Below are positions 15,180-21,497 of a stretch of 21,497 nucleotides of DNA, one piece after another. The translations under genes were made by a program, and so were the position numbers. Numbering within the stretch: position 1 is the stretch's first letter; each line of letters opens with the position of its first letter. This DNA is from Thermoplasmata archaeon (lineage in GTDB: Archaea > Thermoplasmatota > Thermoplasmata > Lutacidiplasmatales > UBA184): NCBI GenBank assembly GCA_030039825.1, contig JASHUV010000051.1, positions 1 to 21,497 on the forward strand, written 5' to 3'. Below the pieces are notes generated by a model that was not told where the DNA came from, searched no databases, and saw only the letters and a list, made by a program, of their open reading frames with translations.

Positions 15180-15961
15180 CCCGTGCCGAGGGAGCGGACG
15201 GCGGCCCGGACCCCTGCCTCCTCCTTCGTGAGCCGGAGGAACGCTCCCTCGAGGCTCCCGCCCCCCGCCGCCCGGAGATCGTCGATCCTCCCCTCGCCCA
15301 CGAGCCGGCCGTGGTCGAGGATGCCGACCCGGTCGCACAGCCTCTCGGCGACCTCCATCGTGTGGGTCGACAGGAGCACGCCGCCCCGTCCGGACGCCAC
15401 GTGCTCCCGGAGCATCTCGCGGGCGACGCGCACCGACCTCGGGTCGAGGCTGTGGAACGGCTCGTCGAGGACGAGGAGCGGCGGTCGGTGGAGGAGCGCG
15501 GCGAGGAGGAGGAGCTTCTGGCGCGTCCCGCTCGAGAGGACGGCGATCGGCTGGTGGAGCTCGGGGGTCAACCGGAGGGCCTCGGCGTACCGCTGGGCCC
15601 GGTCGGAGGCGGTCGGGCCGGGGATCCGTCGGACGCCGGCGACGAACTCGAGGAACTCCCAGGGCGTCAGGGCGTCGAAGACGAGCGGGGTCTCGGGGAC
15701 GTACCCGAGGAGCTGCTTCGCCTCGATGCCCGGACCGGAGGGATCGTGGTCGAAGACGCGCACCGTCCCCTCGTCCGGGCGCAGGAGTCCGACGACGGTC
15801 TTCATCGTCGTCGACTTGCCGGCGCCGTTCGAGCCGAGGAGCCCGTAGATCTCGCCGGGCCGGACCGTGAGCGACAGGCCCGCCACGGCGACGCGTTCGC
15901 CGTAGCGCACCACGAGCCGGTCGAGGGCGAGCGGGATCGCCCCGTCCGGTGGGGGCTCCAT
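15176..15961 (-). CDS. ABC transporter ATP-binding protein (ABC-2/NatA-like)
   Basis: A 261-residue nucleotide-binding subunit. Walker A is GSNGAGKST (43-51), the Q-loop position reads YVPETP with Glu90, the signature is LSSGTRQK (142-149) rather than LSGGQ, Walker B is LLVLDEP (162-168), the D-loop is SLDP (171-174) and the switch histidine is His200 in LSTHTME. Such sequences are typical of ATPases that power ABC-2 exporters. The ATG at 15961 begins just before the first strand and sits ~27 nt from the TATA element at 15985-15990, so the mRNA may be leaderless. First gene of the leftward chain that also includes the permease, valS, the aldo/keto reductase and the phosphatase. The substrate is unknown. 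Confidence 0.94.
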   Translation of the reverse strand: MEPPPDGAIPLALDRLVVRYGERVAVAGLSLTVRPGEIYGLLGSNGAGKSTTMKTVVGLLRPDEGTVRVFDHDPSGPGIEAKQLLGYVPETPLVFDALTPWEFLEFVAGVRRIPGPTASDRAQRYAEALRLTPELHQPIAVLSSGTRQKLLLLAALLHRPPLLVLDEPFHSLDPRSVRVAREMLREHVASGRGGVLLSTHTMEVAERLCDRVGILDHGRLVGEGRIDDLRAAGGGSLEGAFLRLTKEEAGVRAAVRSLGTG

Positions 15962-15984
15962 CCGAGGATGGTGGGACGCGCCCG

Positions 15985-15990
15985 TATAAA
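15985..15990. promoter_or_regulatory. Shared divergent TATA box
   Basis: TATAAA is the only AT-rich element in the 56-nt gap between two divergent starts (ATG at 15961 leftward, ATG at 16018 rightward). It reads TTTATA in the other direction. Its centre lies about 27 nt from the left start and 30 nt from the right start, the usual TATA distance for leaderless or near-leaderless archaeal mRNAs on both sides. Confidence 0.6.
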
Positions 15991-16017
15991 GGGGAACCCG
16001 ACTGTCGGGGTGGTCGC

Positions 16018-16290
16018 ATGGATCTCGGCGAGCTCACGAACGCCGCCTTCGGGGGGATCGCCGTGTTCGGCGCCCTGCTCGCGGCGGTCGCGATCGCGGC
16101 GTGGCGACGGACCCCGACGGTCCGGATGGCCCTCGTCGCGCTCGCCTTCCTGCTCTTCGCGGCGCAGGGCGTCGTCGTCGGCGTCGGCCTGTTCACCTCC
16201 GGCCTCTCGCTCTCCGACCTCCTCGCGCTCTCCGCCGGCTTCGAGGCCGCCCTCCTCGCCGTGATGTTCGCCGCGACGCTCCTCCGTTGA
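16018..16290 (+). CDS. Small 3-TM membrane protein
   Basis: A 90-residue protein with three hydrophobic segments (about 10-29, 36-58 and 68-89). A short basic RRTPTVR loop (31-37) lies between the first two, which puts that loop inside the cell. The last two residues are LR, with no soluble tail. It resembles the small three-helix proteins often found beside winged-helix regulators in haloarchaea and Thermoplasmatota; I do not know a function. The ATG at 16018 sits ~30 nt after the shared TATA box and an in-frame ATG at 15949 would start inside the divergent gene. The regulator starts 18 nt downstream, so the two form a pair. Confidence 0.8.
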   Translation: MDLGELTNAAFGGIAVFGALLAAVAIAAWRRTPTVRMALVALAFLLFAAQGVVVGVGLFTSGLSLSDLLALSAGFEAALLAVMFAATLLR

Positions 16291-16308
16291 GGGGCGGGGA
16301 CGCCGCGG

Positions 16309-16851
16309 ATGCCCCAAGAGGTCCGGCGGAGCGCGTGGGCCGAGACGCTCCTCTCCTTCGTCCAGCGCTACCCCGGGGTCCACCTCCGCGAGATCCGGCG
16401 TCGCCTCGGCATCCCCCTCGGCACGCTCGACTACCACCTCTACCGGTTCGGGAAGGAGGGCCTCGTCACGCTCACGGAGACGGCGGGGTACACCTGCGCG
16501 TATCCCGCCGTCGTCCCCGACATCGGGGGGCCGATCCCGGATCCGGACCGGCACCTGCTCGCGCTCCTCCGCCAGCCGGTCCCCCGGTCGATCCTCCTCC
16601 ACCTCTACCTGGACGGCGCGGGGCCCCCCTCCGACCTGGCGTCCGACATCGGCACGACGGCGCAGAACCTCTCCTACTTCCTCCAACGGCTCGAGAGGGC
16701 GGGCGTCGTCCTCCGAGAGGGGAGCGGGGCGACGCGCCGGGTCCGGCTTGCGGACCCGAAGCAGGTGCACGCCCTCCTCCTCCAGTTCCCGCCGCTCCCG
16801 GACGACCCCGTCGACCGCTTCCTGAGGTTCTGGGGGGATCTCCACCCGTGA
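16309..16851 (+). CDS. Double winged-helix transcriptional regulator
   Basis: A 180-residue predicted DNA-binding protein with two wHTH units. The first (8-65) has HLREIRRRLGIPLGTLDYHLYRFGKEGLV, split here as helix 2 at 25-33 and recognition helix at 37-48. The second (82-147) has SDLASDIGTTAQNLSYFLQR (108-127) and a short wing RRVRLADP (143-150). The C-terminus ends in DRFLRFWGD. This layout is common in archaeal regulators linked to membrane proteins. The ATG at 16309 follows the 3-TM gene by 18 nt. Being transcribed from the promoter shared with the ABC operon, it may control that promoter; this is inference. Confidence 0.85.
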   Translation: MPQEVRRSAWAETLLSFVQRYPGVHLREIRRRLGIPLGTLDYHLYRFGKEGLVTLTETAGYTCAYPAVVPDIGGPIPDPDRHLLALLRQPVPRSILLHLYLDGAGPPSDLASDIGTTAQNLSYFLQRLERAGVVLREGSGATRRVRLADPKQVHALLLQFPPLPDDPVDRFLRFWGDLHP

Positions 16852-16874
16852 CGCTTCAAGGCGTGTTCGGGAAC

Positions 16875-16882
16875 GGTTATAG
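16875..16882 (+). promoter_or_regulatory. TATA-like box for the anchored surface protein
   Basis: GGTTATAG in the 62-nt gap after the regulator stop, centred about 35 nt before the ATG at 16914. It predicts a leader of under 12 nt. No clear Shine-Dalgarno element precedes the ATG. Confidence 0.5.
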
Positions 16883-16913
16883 ACCCCTTCCCCGGCTCCG
16901 GGACTCACCGTCG

Positions 16914-17909
16914 ATGCGACGCTCCGCGATCCTCCGTCCGGTGCTCGCCGCCGCGCTGCTCGCCGCCCTCGCTATCCTCCCCGCGGCGGCCTCGGCCGGT
17001 GCGACGCCGGCGAGCCCGTACTCCGCCGCCAGCGCGGGGAACGTCGAGGTCACCGTCCCGTCGGAGTATCCGCGCGTGGAGCTGAGCCCCATCGACGACG
17101 CCGGGCTCACCGCGAGCCTCTCCGTCGACCAGGTCCTCGAGGCGACGCCGGGCGGGTCCCCGCAGATCGTCGCGGTCGCGCTCCCTTCGAACATCGCCGG
17201 GCCGAGCGCGGCGCCGGGCGGGGCCTCGAACGGCCTCCCCCTCAACCTCACGGCGGACCTCGTGGTCTACCCGTCGAGCGCCGGCCTCTGGGCCGGGCCC
17301 GGCGACCTCGTCCAGCCGGACGGGGCGCCGCTCGCGACGGCCCGGCTCTTCGTCAACGTCTCGGTCGCCCCGGCCGGCGCCGCCTCCGGCGGCGTCGCCC
17401 TGACCTGGTCGGTCGTCGGCTGGCCGTGGACCGCCCCCTCCGACCTGCTCGGCGTCGATCTCGGCCTCGACGCCCCTCTCGCGACGACGTTCGTCGGGTG
17501 CACCTCCTGGTCCTCCGCGGCGTCGCCGGGCTGCGCCGGGCCGACCGCCACGAGCGGGACGGACGCCTGGGCCTCCGGCGTCGAGTCGGTCCAGCAGGGC
17601 TTCGGGACGGGACCGACCGCGCTCGTCACCTGGTCGCCCTCCTACACGGTCAGCAACGAGGTCGGGATCCTCGCGCAGACCCCGTCGAGCGGCCACCTGA
17701 TCCTGGTGGGTCCGGCGAACGGCGCCTCGCACGGGGACGGCTCCGTCGCCTTCGCCCTCCTCCCCGCTCTGCCCCCGGTCCTCGCCCCGGCCGTCCTCCA
17801 CGGCGAGCTCGGCCCGTTCGTCGCGGGCGGGGCCCTCGCCGGGATCGTCGCGGCGGGGGGCGTCCTCCTGCGGCGGCGCCGCGAGGCGGCGGCCGAGCGC
17901 TCGCTATAG
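16914..17909 (+). CDS. Secreted, C-terminally membrane-anchored surface protein of unknown function
   Basis: A 331-residue protein. Residues 1-28 form a classical signal peptide (MRRSAILR, a Leu/Ala core, then a likely cut near AASA-GA). The body (30-295) is Ser/Thr/Gly/Ala-rich and beta-like, with N-x-S/T sites at about 111 and 148, and two cysteines (Cys196, Cys207) that could form a disulfide. A hydrophobic segment at 300-319 followed by RRRR is the C-terminal anchor, leaving a short basic cytoplasmic end. No known domain was recognised. The ATG at 16914 is chosen because the signal peptide starts there and a TATA-like box lies 35 nt upstream; the frame is open much further but only as the opposite phase of the two upstream genes. 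The last 6 nt overlap the end of lysS. Confidence 0.82.
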   Translation: MRRSAILRPVLAAALLAALAILPAAASAGATPASPYSAASAGNVEVTVPSEYPRVELSPIDDAGLTASLSVDQVLEATPGGSPQIVAVALPSNIAGPSAAPGGASNGLPLNLTADLVVYPSSAGLWAGPGDLVQPDGAPLATARLFVNVSVAPAGAASGGVALTWSVVGWPWTAPSDLLGVDLGLDAPLATTFVGCTSWSSAASPGCAGPTATSGTDAWASGVESVQQGFGTGPTALVTWSPSYTVSNEVGILAQTPSSGHLILVGPANGASHGDGSVAFALLPALPPVLAPAVLHGELGPFVAGGALAGIVAAGGVLLRRRREAAAERSL

Positions 17910-19397
17910 GAGGTCGACCGGCCGCTCCCGCACCGGCGGGAACAGCACGACGTCCTTGATCGACGAGGTCCCGGTGAGCGCCATCACCATCCGGTCCACG
18001 CCGATCCCGAGGCCCGAGGCGGGGGGCATCCCGTAGCGGAGCGCCTCGACGAAGTCGGCGTCGTAGGCGTAGTGGTCCTCGCCGCGCGCGCTCAATTGCT
18101 CCCGGAAACGCGCCTCCTGCTCGTCGGGATCGTTGAGCTCGGTGTAGGCGTTCCCGAGCTCGGTGCCCCCGGCGAAGAGCTCGAACCGTTCGACGCGGCC
18201 GGGGCGGCTGCGGTGGCGCTTCGCGAGCGGCGTCGTCGCGGCCGGGAAGTCGACGACGAACGTGGGGCGATCGAGCGTCGGCTCGACGTAGTGCTCGAAG
18301 AGCTTGTCGAGGAACTTCCCGGGCGGCGAGTCGTCGGGCACGGTCGCCCCGGCCGCTCGGGCGAGCGCACGGAGCTCCTCCCGGGAGCGTCCCAGCAGGT
18401 CGGTGATGCCGCTCCTCGCCTCGAGCTCGTCGACGAAGTCGACGACGGCGAACGGGGGGCGGAAGCGCTCGGGGGCCGCCCGGGCCGCCGGATTCTCCGG
18501 GAGCAGCCGGGCGGCCTCCGAGGCGAGCGCCCCGTAGAGGCCCTCCACGAGCCTTTGCATGTCGTGGTAGTCGGCGTACGCCCAGTAGAGCTCCATCATC
18601 GTGAACTCCGGCGTGTGGGAGGAGTCGAGGTCCTCGTTGCGGAAGACGTGCCCGATCTCGTAGACGCGTTCGAGGCCCCCGACCAGGAGGCGCTTGAGCG
18701 GGAGCTCGAGGGCGATGCGGAGCTGGAGCTCCGCGTCGAGGAAGCGGGAGCGCGTCGTGAACGGGTTCGCCGCGGCCCCGCTCGCCACGGGGACGATCGT
18801 CGGGGTCTCGACCTCGAGGAAGTCGAGGCCGTCGAGGTGCGCCCGCAGCGCGCGGGTCAGGAGGAAGCGCGCGCGGAACCGGGCCCGGCTCTCGGGGGCC
18901 GCGAGGAGGTCGACGTAGCGCCGCCGGAGGCGCTCCTCCGGGTCCTTGAGTCCGTGATACTTCTCCGGCGGAGGGTTCAGCGCCTTCGCGAGCAGGGTGA
19001 GTTCCGTCACGCGGAGCGACGGTTCCCCCCGGCGGGTGACGACGGGACGTCCCACCGCCCCCACGAGGTCCCCGGGATCGAGGTCGGCGGTGAGGCGGCC
19101 GAACCCCTCCTCGCCGAGCTCGTCGACGCGGGCGAAGAGCTGGAGCGGCCCGGCGAGGTCGTCGATGTCGACGAAGGCGCTCTTCCCGTGGACGCGGACC
19201 GCGCGGACCCGACCGGCCACCGTGAGCGGCGGCCCGCGGCCCTCCGCGCCGGGAGCGAGCGGGGCGCACGCGGCGACGACCTGCGAGGTCGCGACGCGCC
19301 CGGGGAACGACCAGGGGAACGGCTCGCGCCCCTCCTTCCGGAGGCGCTCGACCTTCGCCCGCCGGTCCTGGACGAGCCGGGAGTCCGAATCGCCCAT
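17904..19397 (-). CDS. lysS: Lysyl-tRNA synthetase, class II
   Basis: A 497-residue enzyme that charges tRNA-Lys. The N-terminal OB-fold anticodon-binding domain spans about 58-135 (VAGRVRAVRVHGKSAFVDI). Class II motif 1 is FLEVETPTIVPVASGAAANPF (in 193-213), motif 2 is YEIGHVFRNEDLDSSHTPEF (246-265) followed by MMELYWAYADY, and motif 3 is GLGIGVDRMVM (462-472, Arg469). The ASGAAANPF segment is the usual lysine-site loop. Class II LysRS occurs in only part of the Archaea, others having class I. The ATG at 19397 is supported by length and an AT-rich element 25 nt upstream. It is the partner of the tRNA-Lys gene at 6404-6477, though 11 kb away. It converges on the surface protein gene. Confidence 0.96.
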   Translation of the reverse strand: MGDSDSRLVQDRRAKVERLRKEGREPFPWSFPGRVATSQVVAACAPLAPGAEGRGPPLTVAGRVRAVRVHGKSAFVDIDDLAGPLQLFARVDELGEEGFGRLTADLDPGDLVGAVGRPVVTRRGEPSLRVTELTLLAKALNPPPEKYHGLKDPEERLRRRYVDLLAAPESRARFRARFLLTRALRAHLDGLDFLEVETPTIVPVASGAAANPFTTRSRFLDAELQLRIALELPLKRLLVGGLERVYEIGHVFRNEDLDSSHTPEFTMMELYWAYADYHDMQRLVEGLYGALASEAARLLPENPAARAAPERFRPPFAVVDFVDELEARSGITDLLGRSREELRALARAAGATVPDDSPPGKFLDKLFEHYVEPTLDRPTFVVDFPAATTPLAKRHRSRPGRVERFELFAGGTELGNAYTELNDPDEQEARFREQLSARGEDHYAYDADFVEALRYGMPPASGLGIGVDRMVMALTGTSSIKDVVLFPPVRERPVDLL

Positions 19398-19421
19398 CGG
19401 CGCGTCGGAGCCCGGCGAGGG

Positions 19422-19427
19422 AAAAAA
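19422..19427 (-). terminator. T6 run: possible archaeal terminator, also candidate promoter element for lysS
   Basis: Read leftward, CTTTTTTCC lies 37 nt after the stop of the 128-residue gene and 25 nt before the lysS ATG. Oligo-T on the non-template strand is the known intrinsic termination signal in Archaea. It is also the only AT-rich patch at TATA distance from lysS, so it could serve either role or both. Confidence 0.4.
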
Positions 19428-19463
19428 GGTGCCGCCCGAGGGAGGCCGAGGGGGGCGGCCGCG

Positions 19464-19850
19464 CTACGCGGCGGCGGCCTCGAGCGGGAAGTGCTCGGTC
19501 GCGCCGACGCGCTGGAGGAGGATCTCCTCCGGGTTGTCCCCCTTCGCCGGTTCGTGGAGGACGAGGAACGTGCCGAAGAAGAACTCGGCCGTCGCGTCGC
19601 CGCCGCCGATCCCGTAGCTGACGTAGTCGGAGAAGTAGACGTGGACCTGCCCGGCGTGGTGCTTGCGGAGCGAATCGATGAACGCCCTCAGCGTCTCGGG
19701 GCCCTGGCGATGCAGCTCCTCGATCAGGTCACGGAGCATCGTGCGCTGGCTGAGGCCGGCGAGGCCGTCGTAGGCGAGGTAGATCGCCGGCCGCGGGTCG
19801 AGGGTCACGACATCGAGCCGGAGGACGCCCTCGACCGGCTTCGTCCGCAT
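19464..19850 (-). CDS. Conserved-looking hypothetical protein, 128 aa
   Basis: No family recognised. The protein is soluble, with no TM or signal peptide. It begins MRTKPVEGVLRLDVVTLDPR, then a strand (AIYLAYDGLA), two helices (RTMLRDLIEELHRQ and PETLRAFIDSLRKHH), and strands QVHVYFSDYVSYG and AEFFFGTFLVLHEP, an alpha/beta order compatible with a small ligand-binding or V4R-like fold, which is only a guess. The ATG at 19850 is chosen because a TATA-like TTCATATC (19875-19882) lies 28 nt upstream; earlier in-frame starts run into the divergent gene. Divergent from the 126-residue gene at 19944 with a 93-nt gap and upstream of lysS. Confidence 0.7.
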   Translation of the reverse strand: MRTKPVEGVLRLDVVTLDPRPAIYLAYDGLAGLSQRTMLRDLIEELHRQGPETLRAFIDSLRKHHAGQVHVYFSDYVSYGIGGGDATAEFFFGTFLVLHEPAKGDNPEEILLQRVGATEHFPLEAAAA

Positions 19851-19874
19851 GGCGGAGCGCGCTACTTGAGGTCC

Positions 19875-19882
19875 GATATGAA
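19875..19882 (-). promoter_or_regulatory. TATA-like box for the 128-aa gene
   Basis: TTCATATC on the minus strand, centred 28 nt before the ATG at 19850, in otherwise GC-rich DNA. It suggests a leaderless transcript. Confidence 0.45.
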
Positions 19883-19943
19883 GACTTCGGCGGCGCGGGT
19901 CGGGGACCCGACGCGGTAAGAGCCCCTCGATCTCTCCCGACCC

Positions 19944-20324
19944 GTGCACCGCGGGCTCGAGATCGACATCCATCTCCGTCCGGGCCTTTCGAACGACGCC
20001 TTCGTCGCGGAGGCCCTCGGGAACCTCGCCGCCTCCCGGCTCGCCGCCGCCCGCGGCGAGCGGCTCGCCTGGCAGGTCCTGCAGGTCGACGGTTCGAAGG
20101 GCCACCACTTCCGCCTCGTGATCGCCCATCCCGATCGCGTCCTCGACGTCGGCATCGGCCACGCGCTCCGGGCGATCCTCGACGCCCTCTCGGCCGAGAG
20201 CGTCGAGGAGCTCACGACCGCGTTCCGGGCCGCCCAGAAGGCCGGCCTCCGACCGGTCCCCCTGCGGCACGTCCGGCTCGAGGTCGACTACTGGCGCGAC
20301 GACTTCTGGAACTGGTTCGGATAG
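19944..20324 (+). CDS. Hypothetical protein, 126 aa
   Basis: No family recognised. A soluble alpha/beta protein: strand GLEIDIHLRPG (4-14), helix NDAFVAEALGNLAASRLAAA (17-36), strand RLAWQVLQVDGSKGHHFRLV (40-59), helix HALRAILDALSAESVEELTT (73-92), and a short C-terminal stretch VRLEVDYWRDDFWNWFG rich in Trp and Asp. The GTG at 19944 is the first good start; no Shine-Dalgarno is seen, but GGTAAG at 19915-19920 is a weak AT-rich patch at TATA distance. Its compact fold, no signal and clean ends suggest a real gene. It is divergent from the 128-residue gene and may share its control region. Confidence 0.65.
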   Translation: MHRGLEIDIHLRPGLSNDAFVAEALGNLAASRLAAARGERLAWQVLQVDGSKGHHFRLVIAHPDRVLDVGIGHALRAILDALSAESVEELTTAFRAAQKAGLRPVPLRHVRLEVDYWRDDFWNWFG

Positions 20325-20391
20325 CGGAGCAGGGCGCGTCGAGGCCCCGGCGTCCCCCCCGTTCCGTCGGCCGCCGTCCCCCCGGACAGGC

Positions 20392-20398
20392 CATATAC
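20392..20398 (+). promoter_or_regulatory. TATA box for the VOC gene
   Basis: CATATAC is the only AT-rich element in the 102-nt gap before the gene, centred about 32 nt upstream of the ATG at 20427. The rest of this gap (20325-20391) shows nothing further. Confidence 0.55.
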
Positions 20399-20426
20399 CC
20401 GGCCCCCTCGCCGGAGCGGGGCGTCG

Positions 20427-20807
20427 ATGGAGTCGGTCGTCGGGATCGGAGGCGTGTTCTTCCGGGCCAAGGACCCGGAAGCCTTGGGGCGGTGGTACCA
20501 GCAGAACCTCGGCGTGGGAACCCCCCCGTCGGCGACGGACACGCGGCCGTGGGAGCCGGAGGCCGGACCGACCGTGTTCAGCCCCTTCCCGGCCGACACC
20601 GAGTACTTCGGGAACCCCGAGAAGACCTGGATGCTGAACTTCCGGGTGCGCGACCTGACCGCGATGGTCGATCAACTGCGGGCCGCGGGGATCGTGGTCA
20701 CGATCGACCCGGGACCGTACCCCTTCGGTCGTTTCGCCCGGCTGACCGACCCGGAGGGGAACCCCATCGAGCTCTGGGAGCCGGCGCCACCCCCCGGCGG
20801 GACCTGA
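20427..20807 (+). CDS. VOC superfamily (glyoxalase/bleomycin-resistance-like) protein
   Basis: A 126-residue protein with the paired beta-alpha-beta-beta-beta modules of the vicinal oxygen chelate fold. Module 1 starts GIGGVFFRAKDPEALGRWYQ (6-25) and continues NLGV; module 2 starts TWMLNFRVRDLTAMVDQL (67-84) and ends in LTDPEGNPIELWEP (106-119), where Glu115 is the usual last metal ligand. The first ligand position of glyoxalases, normally His near residue 9-10, is Val/Phe here, so metal binding and the reaction are uncertain. The ATG at 20427 lies 32 nt after a TATA box. Monocistronic or weakly linked to the methyltransferase 62 nt downstream. Confidence 0.88.
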   Translation: MESVVGIGGVFFRAKDPEALGRWYQQNLGVGTPPSATDTRPWEPEAGPTVFSPFPADTEYFGNPEKTWMLNFRVRDLTAMVDQLRAAGIVVTIDPGPYPFGRFARLTDPEGNPIELWEPAPPPGGT

Positions 20808-20868
20808 CGGCCCCTCGAGGGGGGGAAGCGATCCGGACGGACGTCCCGTATCGGAGCCGATCGTTCGC

Positions 20869-21497
20869 GTGACCGGACCGCGCCCGATCTCGTTCGATCG
20901 CGTCGCCCCGATCTACGACGCGACCCGTCGTCGGAGCCCCGAGATCGAGGCGAGCGTCGCCTCGGCCCTCGCCGAGATCCTCCGCGGCGGCCGTTGCCTC
21001 GACCTCGGCGTCGGAACGGGCCGGATCGCCGGTCCCATCCTCGCCGCGGGGCGCATCGACCTCGTGGGGGTCGATGTGGGGCGGGCGATGCTCGAGCGGG
21101 CCCGGTCCCGGGGGATCGCCCCGCTCGTCCGGGCCGACGCGCGCCACCTCCCGTTCCGGGCCCGGGCGTTCGCCCGATCGATGTCGACCCACCTCCTCCA
21201 CCTCGTGGCGGAGTGGCCGCTCGTCCTGCGGGAGATCGCCCGGGTGACCGCTACCGAGTACCTCACCGTCCTCGAGCACGAGACGGCCCATCCCGACCTC
21301 ATGGAGGAGTACCGCAGCGCCGCCGCCGCCCGCGGGATCCGGACGGGTCCCCCGGGCCTGCCGGAGCGGCTCCTGGCCGAGCGTCTCCCGCCCGACCGAC
21401 GTCGGTCCGTCGGGGAGGCGGAGAACGTCGTCCCGGCCGATCGGGAGCTGGGGGCGATCGCCTCGCGCGCCTTCCGAGATACCTGGGACGTCCCGGA
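20869..21497 (+). CDS. SAM-dependent methyltransferase, class I (cut by right edge)
   Basis: The frame is open from a GTG at 20869 to the end of the window with no stop (209 codons visible). The N-terminal FDRVAPIYDATR (9-20) is the usual lead helix of UbiE/type-11 methyltransferases. Motif I is LDLGVGTGR (44-52), the acidic end of strand 2 is Asp69 in LVGVDVGRAMLERAR, and RADARHLPF (88-96) contains the adenine-contacting acidic residue. SMSTHLLHLVAEW (104-116) takes the place of the usual D-x-V-x-x-x-x-x-LHH segment. The substrate is unknown. The GTG start is supported by its distance from the lead helix. The C-terminal end lies outside the window. Confidence 0.88.
   Translation, partial: MTGPRPISFDRVAPIYDATRRRSPEIEASVASALAEILRGGRCLDLGVGTGRIAGPILAAGRIDLVGVDVGRAMLERARSRGIAPLVRADARHLPFRARAFARSMSTHLLHLVAEWPLVLREIARVTATEYLTVLEHETAHPDLMEEYRSAAAARGIRTGPPGLPERLLAERLPPDRRRSVGEAENVVPADRELGAIASRAFRDTWDVP

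Noticed and set aside
16101..16913. Long upstream extension of the anchored surface protein frame
   Set aside because: It overlaps the 3-TM and regulator genes in another phase, is Arg/Pro-rich, and the signal peptide starts at 16914.
20811..20822. 12-bp perfect palindrome CCCCTCGAGGGG just after the VOC stop
   Set aside because: It has no loop and no T-run, and short palindromes are expected by chance in DNA this rich in GC; no role can be supported.

Overview
The window looks like a piece of a very GC-rich archaeal chromosome, most likely from the Thermoplasmatota. Archaeal markers are deoxyhypusine synthase, initiation factor aIF2-beta, a presenilin/SPP-type membrane protease, a tRNA without encoded CCA, and AT-rich TATA-like boxes 25-40 nt before many starts. 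The lineage guess rests on the surface proteins: YVTN propeller repeats followed by a VTFSESWLPAG-type module that I associate with thermopsin-like and other Thermoplasmatota surface proteins. No phage, transposon, CRISPR array or rRNA was seen. Gene density is very high and no gene-free stretch reaches 150 bases.

Positions 1-4000 hold a cell-surface module. A gene cut by the left edge converges on a 767-residue YVTN propeller membrane protein, and both end in the same kind of C-terminal domain. The propeller gene is translationally coupled (4-nt overlap) to an upstream PstS-like binding protein whose phosphate-contacting motifs are largely lost. Positions 4007-6381 hold a MarR-type regulator divergent from a two-gene redox operon (FNR-like flavin reductase and NmrA/SDR-like protein). 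The intergenic region carries two small inverted repeats and TATA boxes for both directions.

Positions 6404-15961 all read leftward. In transcription order they are ABC ATPase, ABC permease, valS, aldo/keto reductase and HAD phosphatase, all with overlapping ends; then aIF2-beta with its own TATA-like box, presenilin-like protease and deoxyhypusine synthase (7 and 13 nt gaps); then tRNA-Lys(CUU). The ValRS is of the bacterial type. The region combines translation (ValRS, aIF2-beta, hypusination, tRNA-Lys) with membrane export and proteolysis.

From 15985 a single TATA element appears to serve both the leftward ABC operon and a rightward pair made of a 3-TM mini-protein and a double winged-helix regulator. 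A C-terminally anchored surface protein follows and converges, with a 6-nt overlap, on class II lysS. The right end holds two divergent uncharacterised small proteins, a VOC-family protein and a SAM methyltransferase cut by the right edge.

No single element is a clear new system. The best candidates are the surface module at 1-4000, the protease placed between aIF2-beta and deoxyhypusine synthase, and the two compact divergent promoters.
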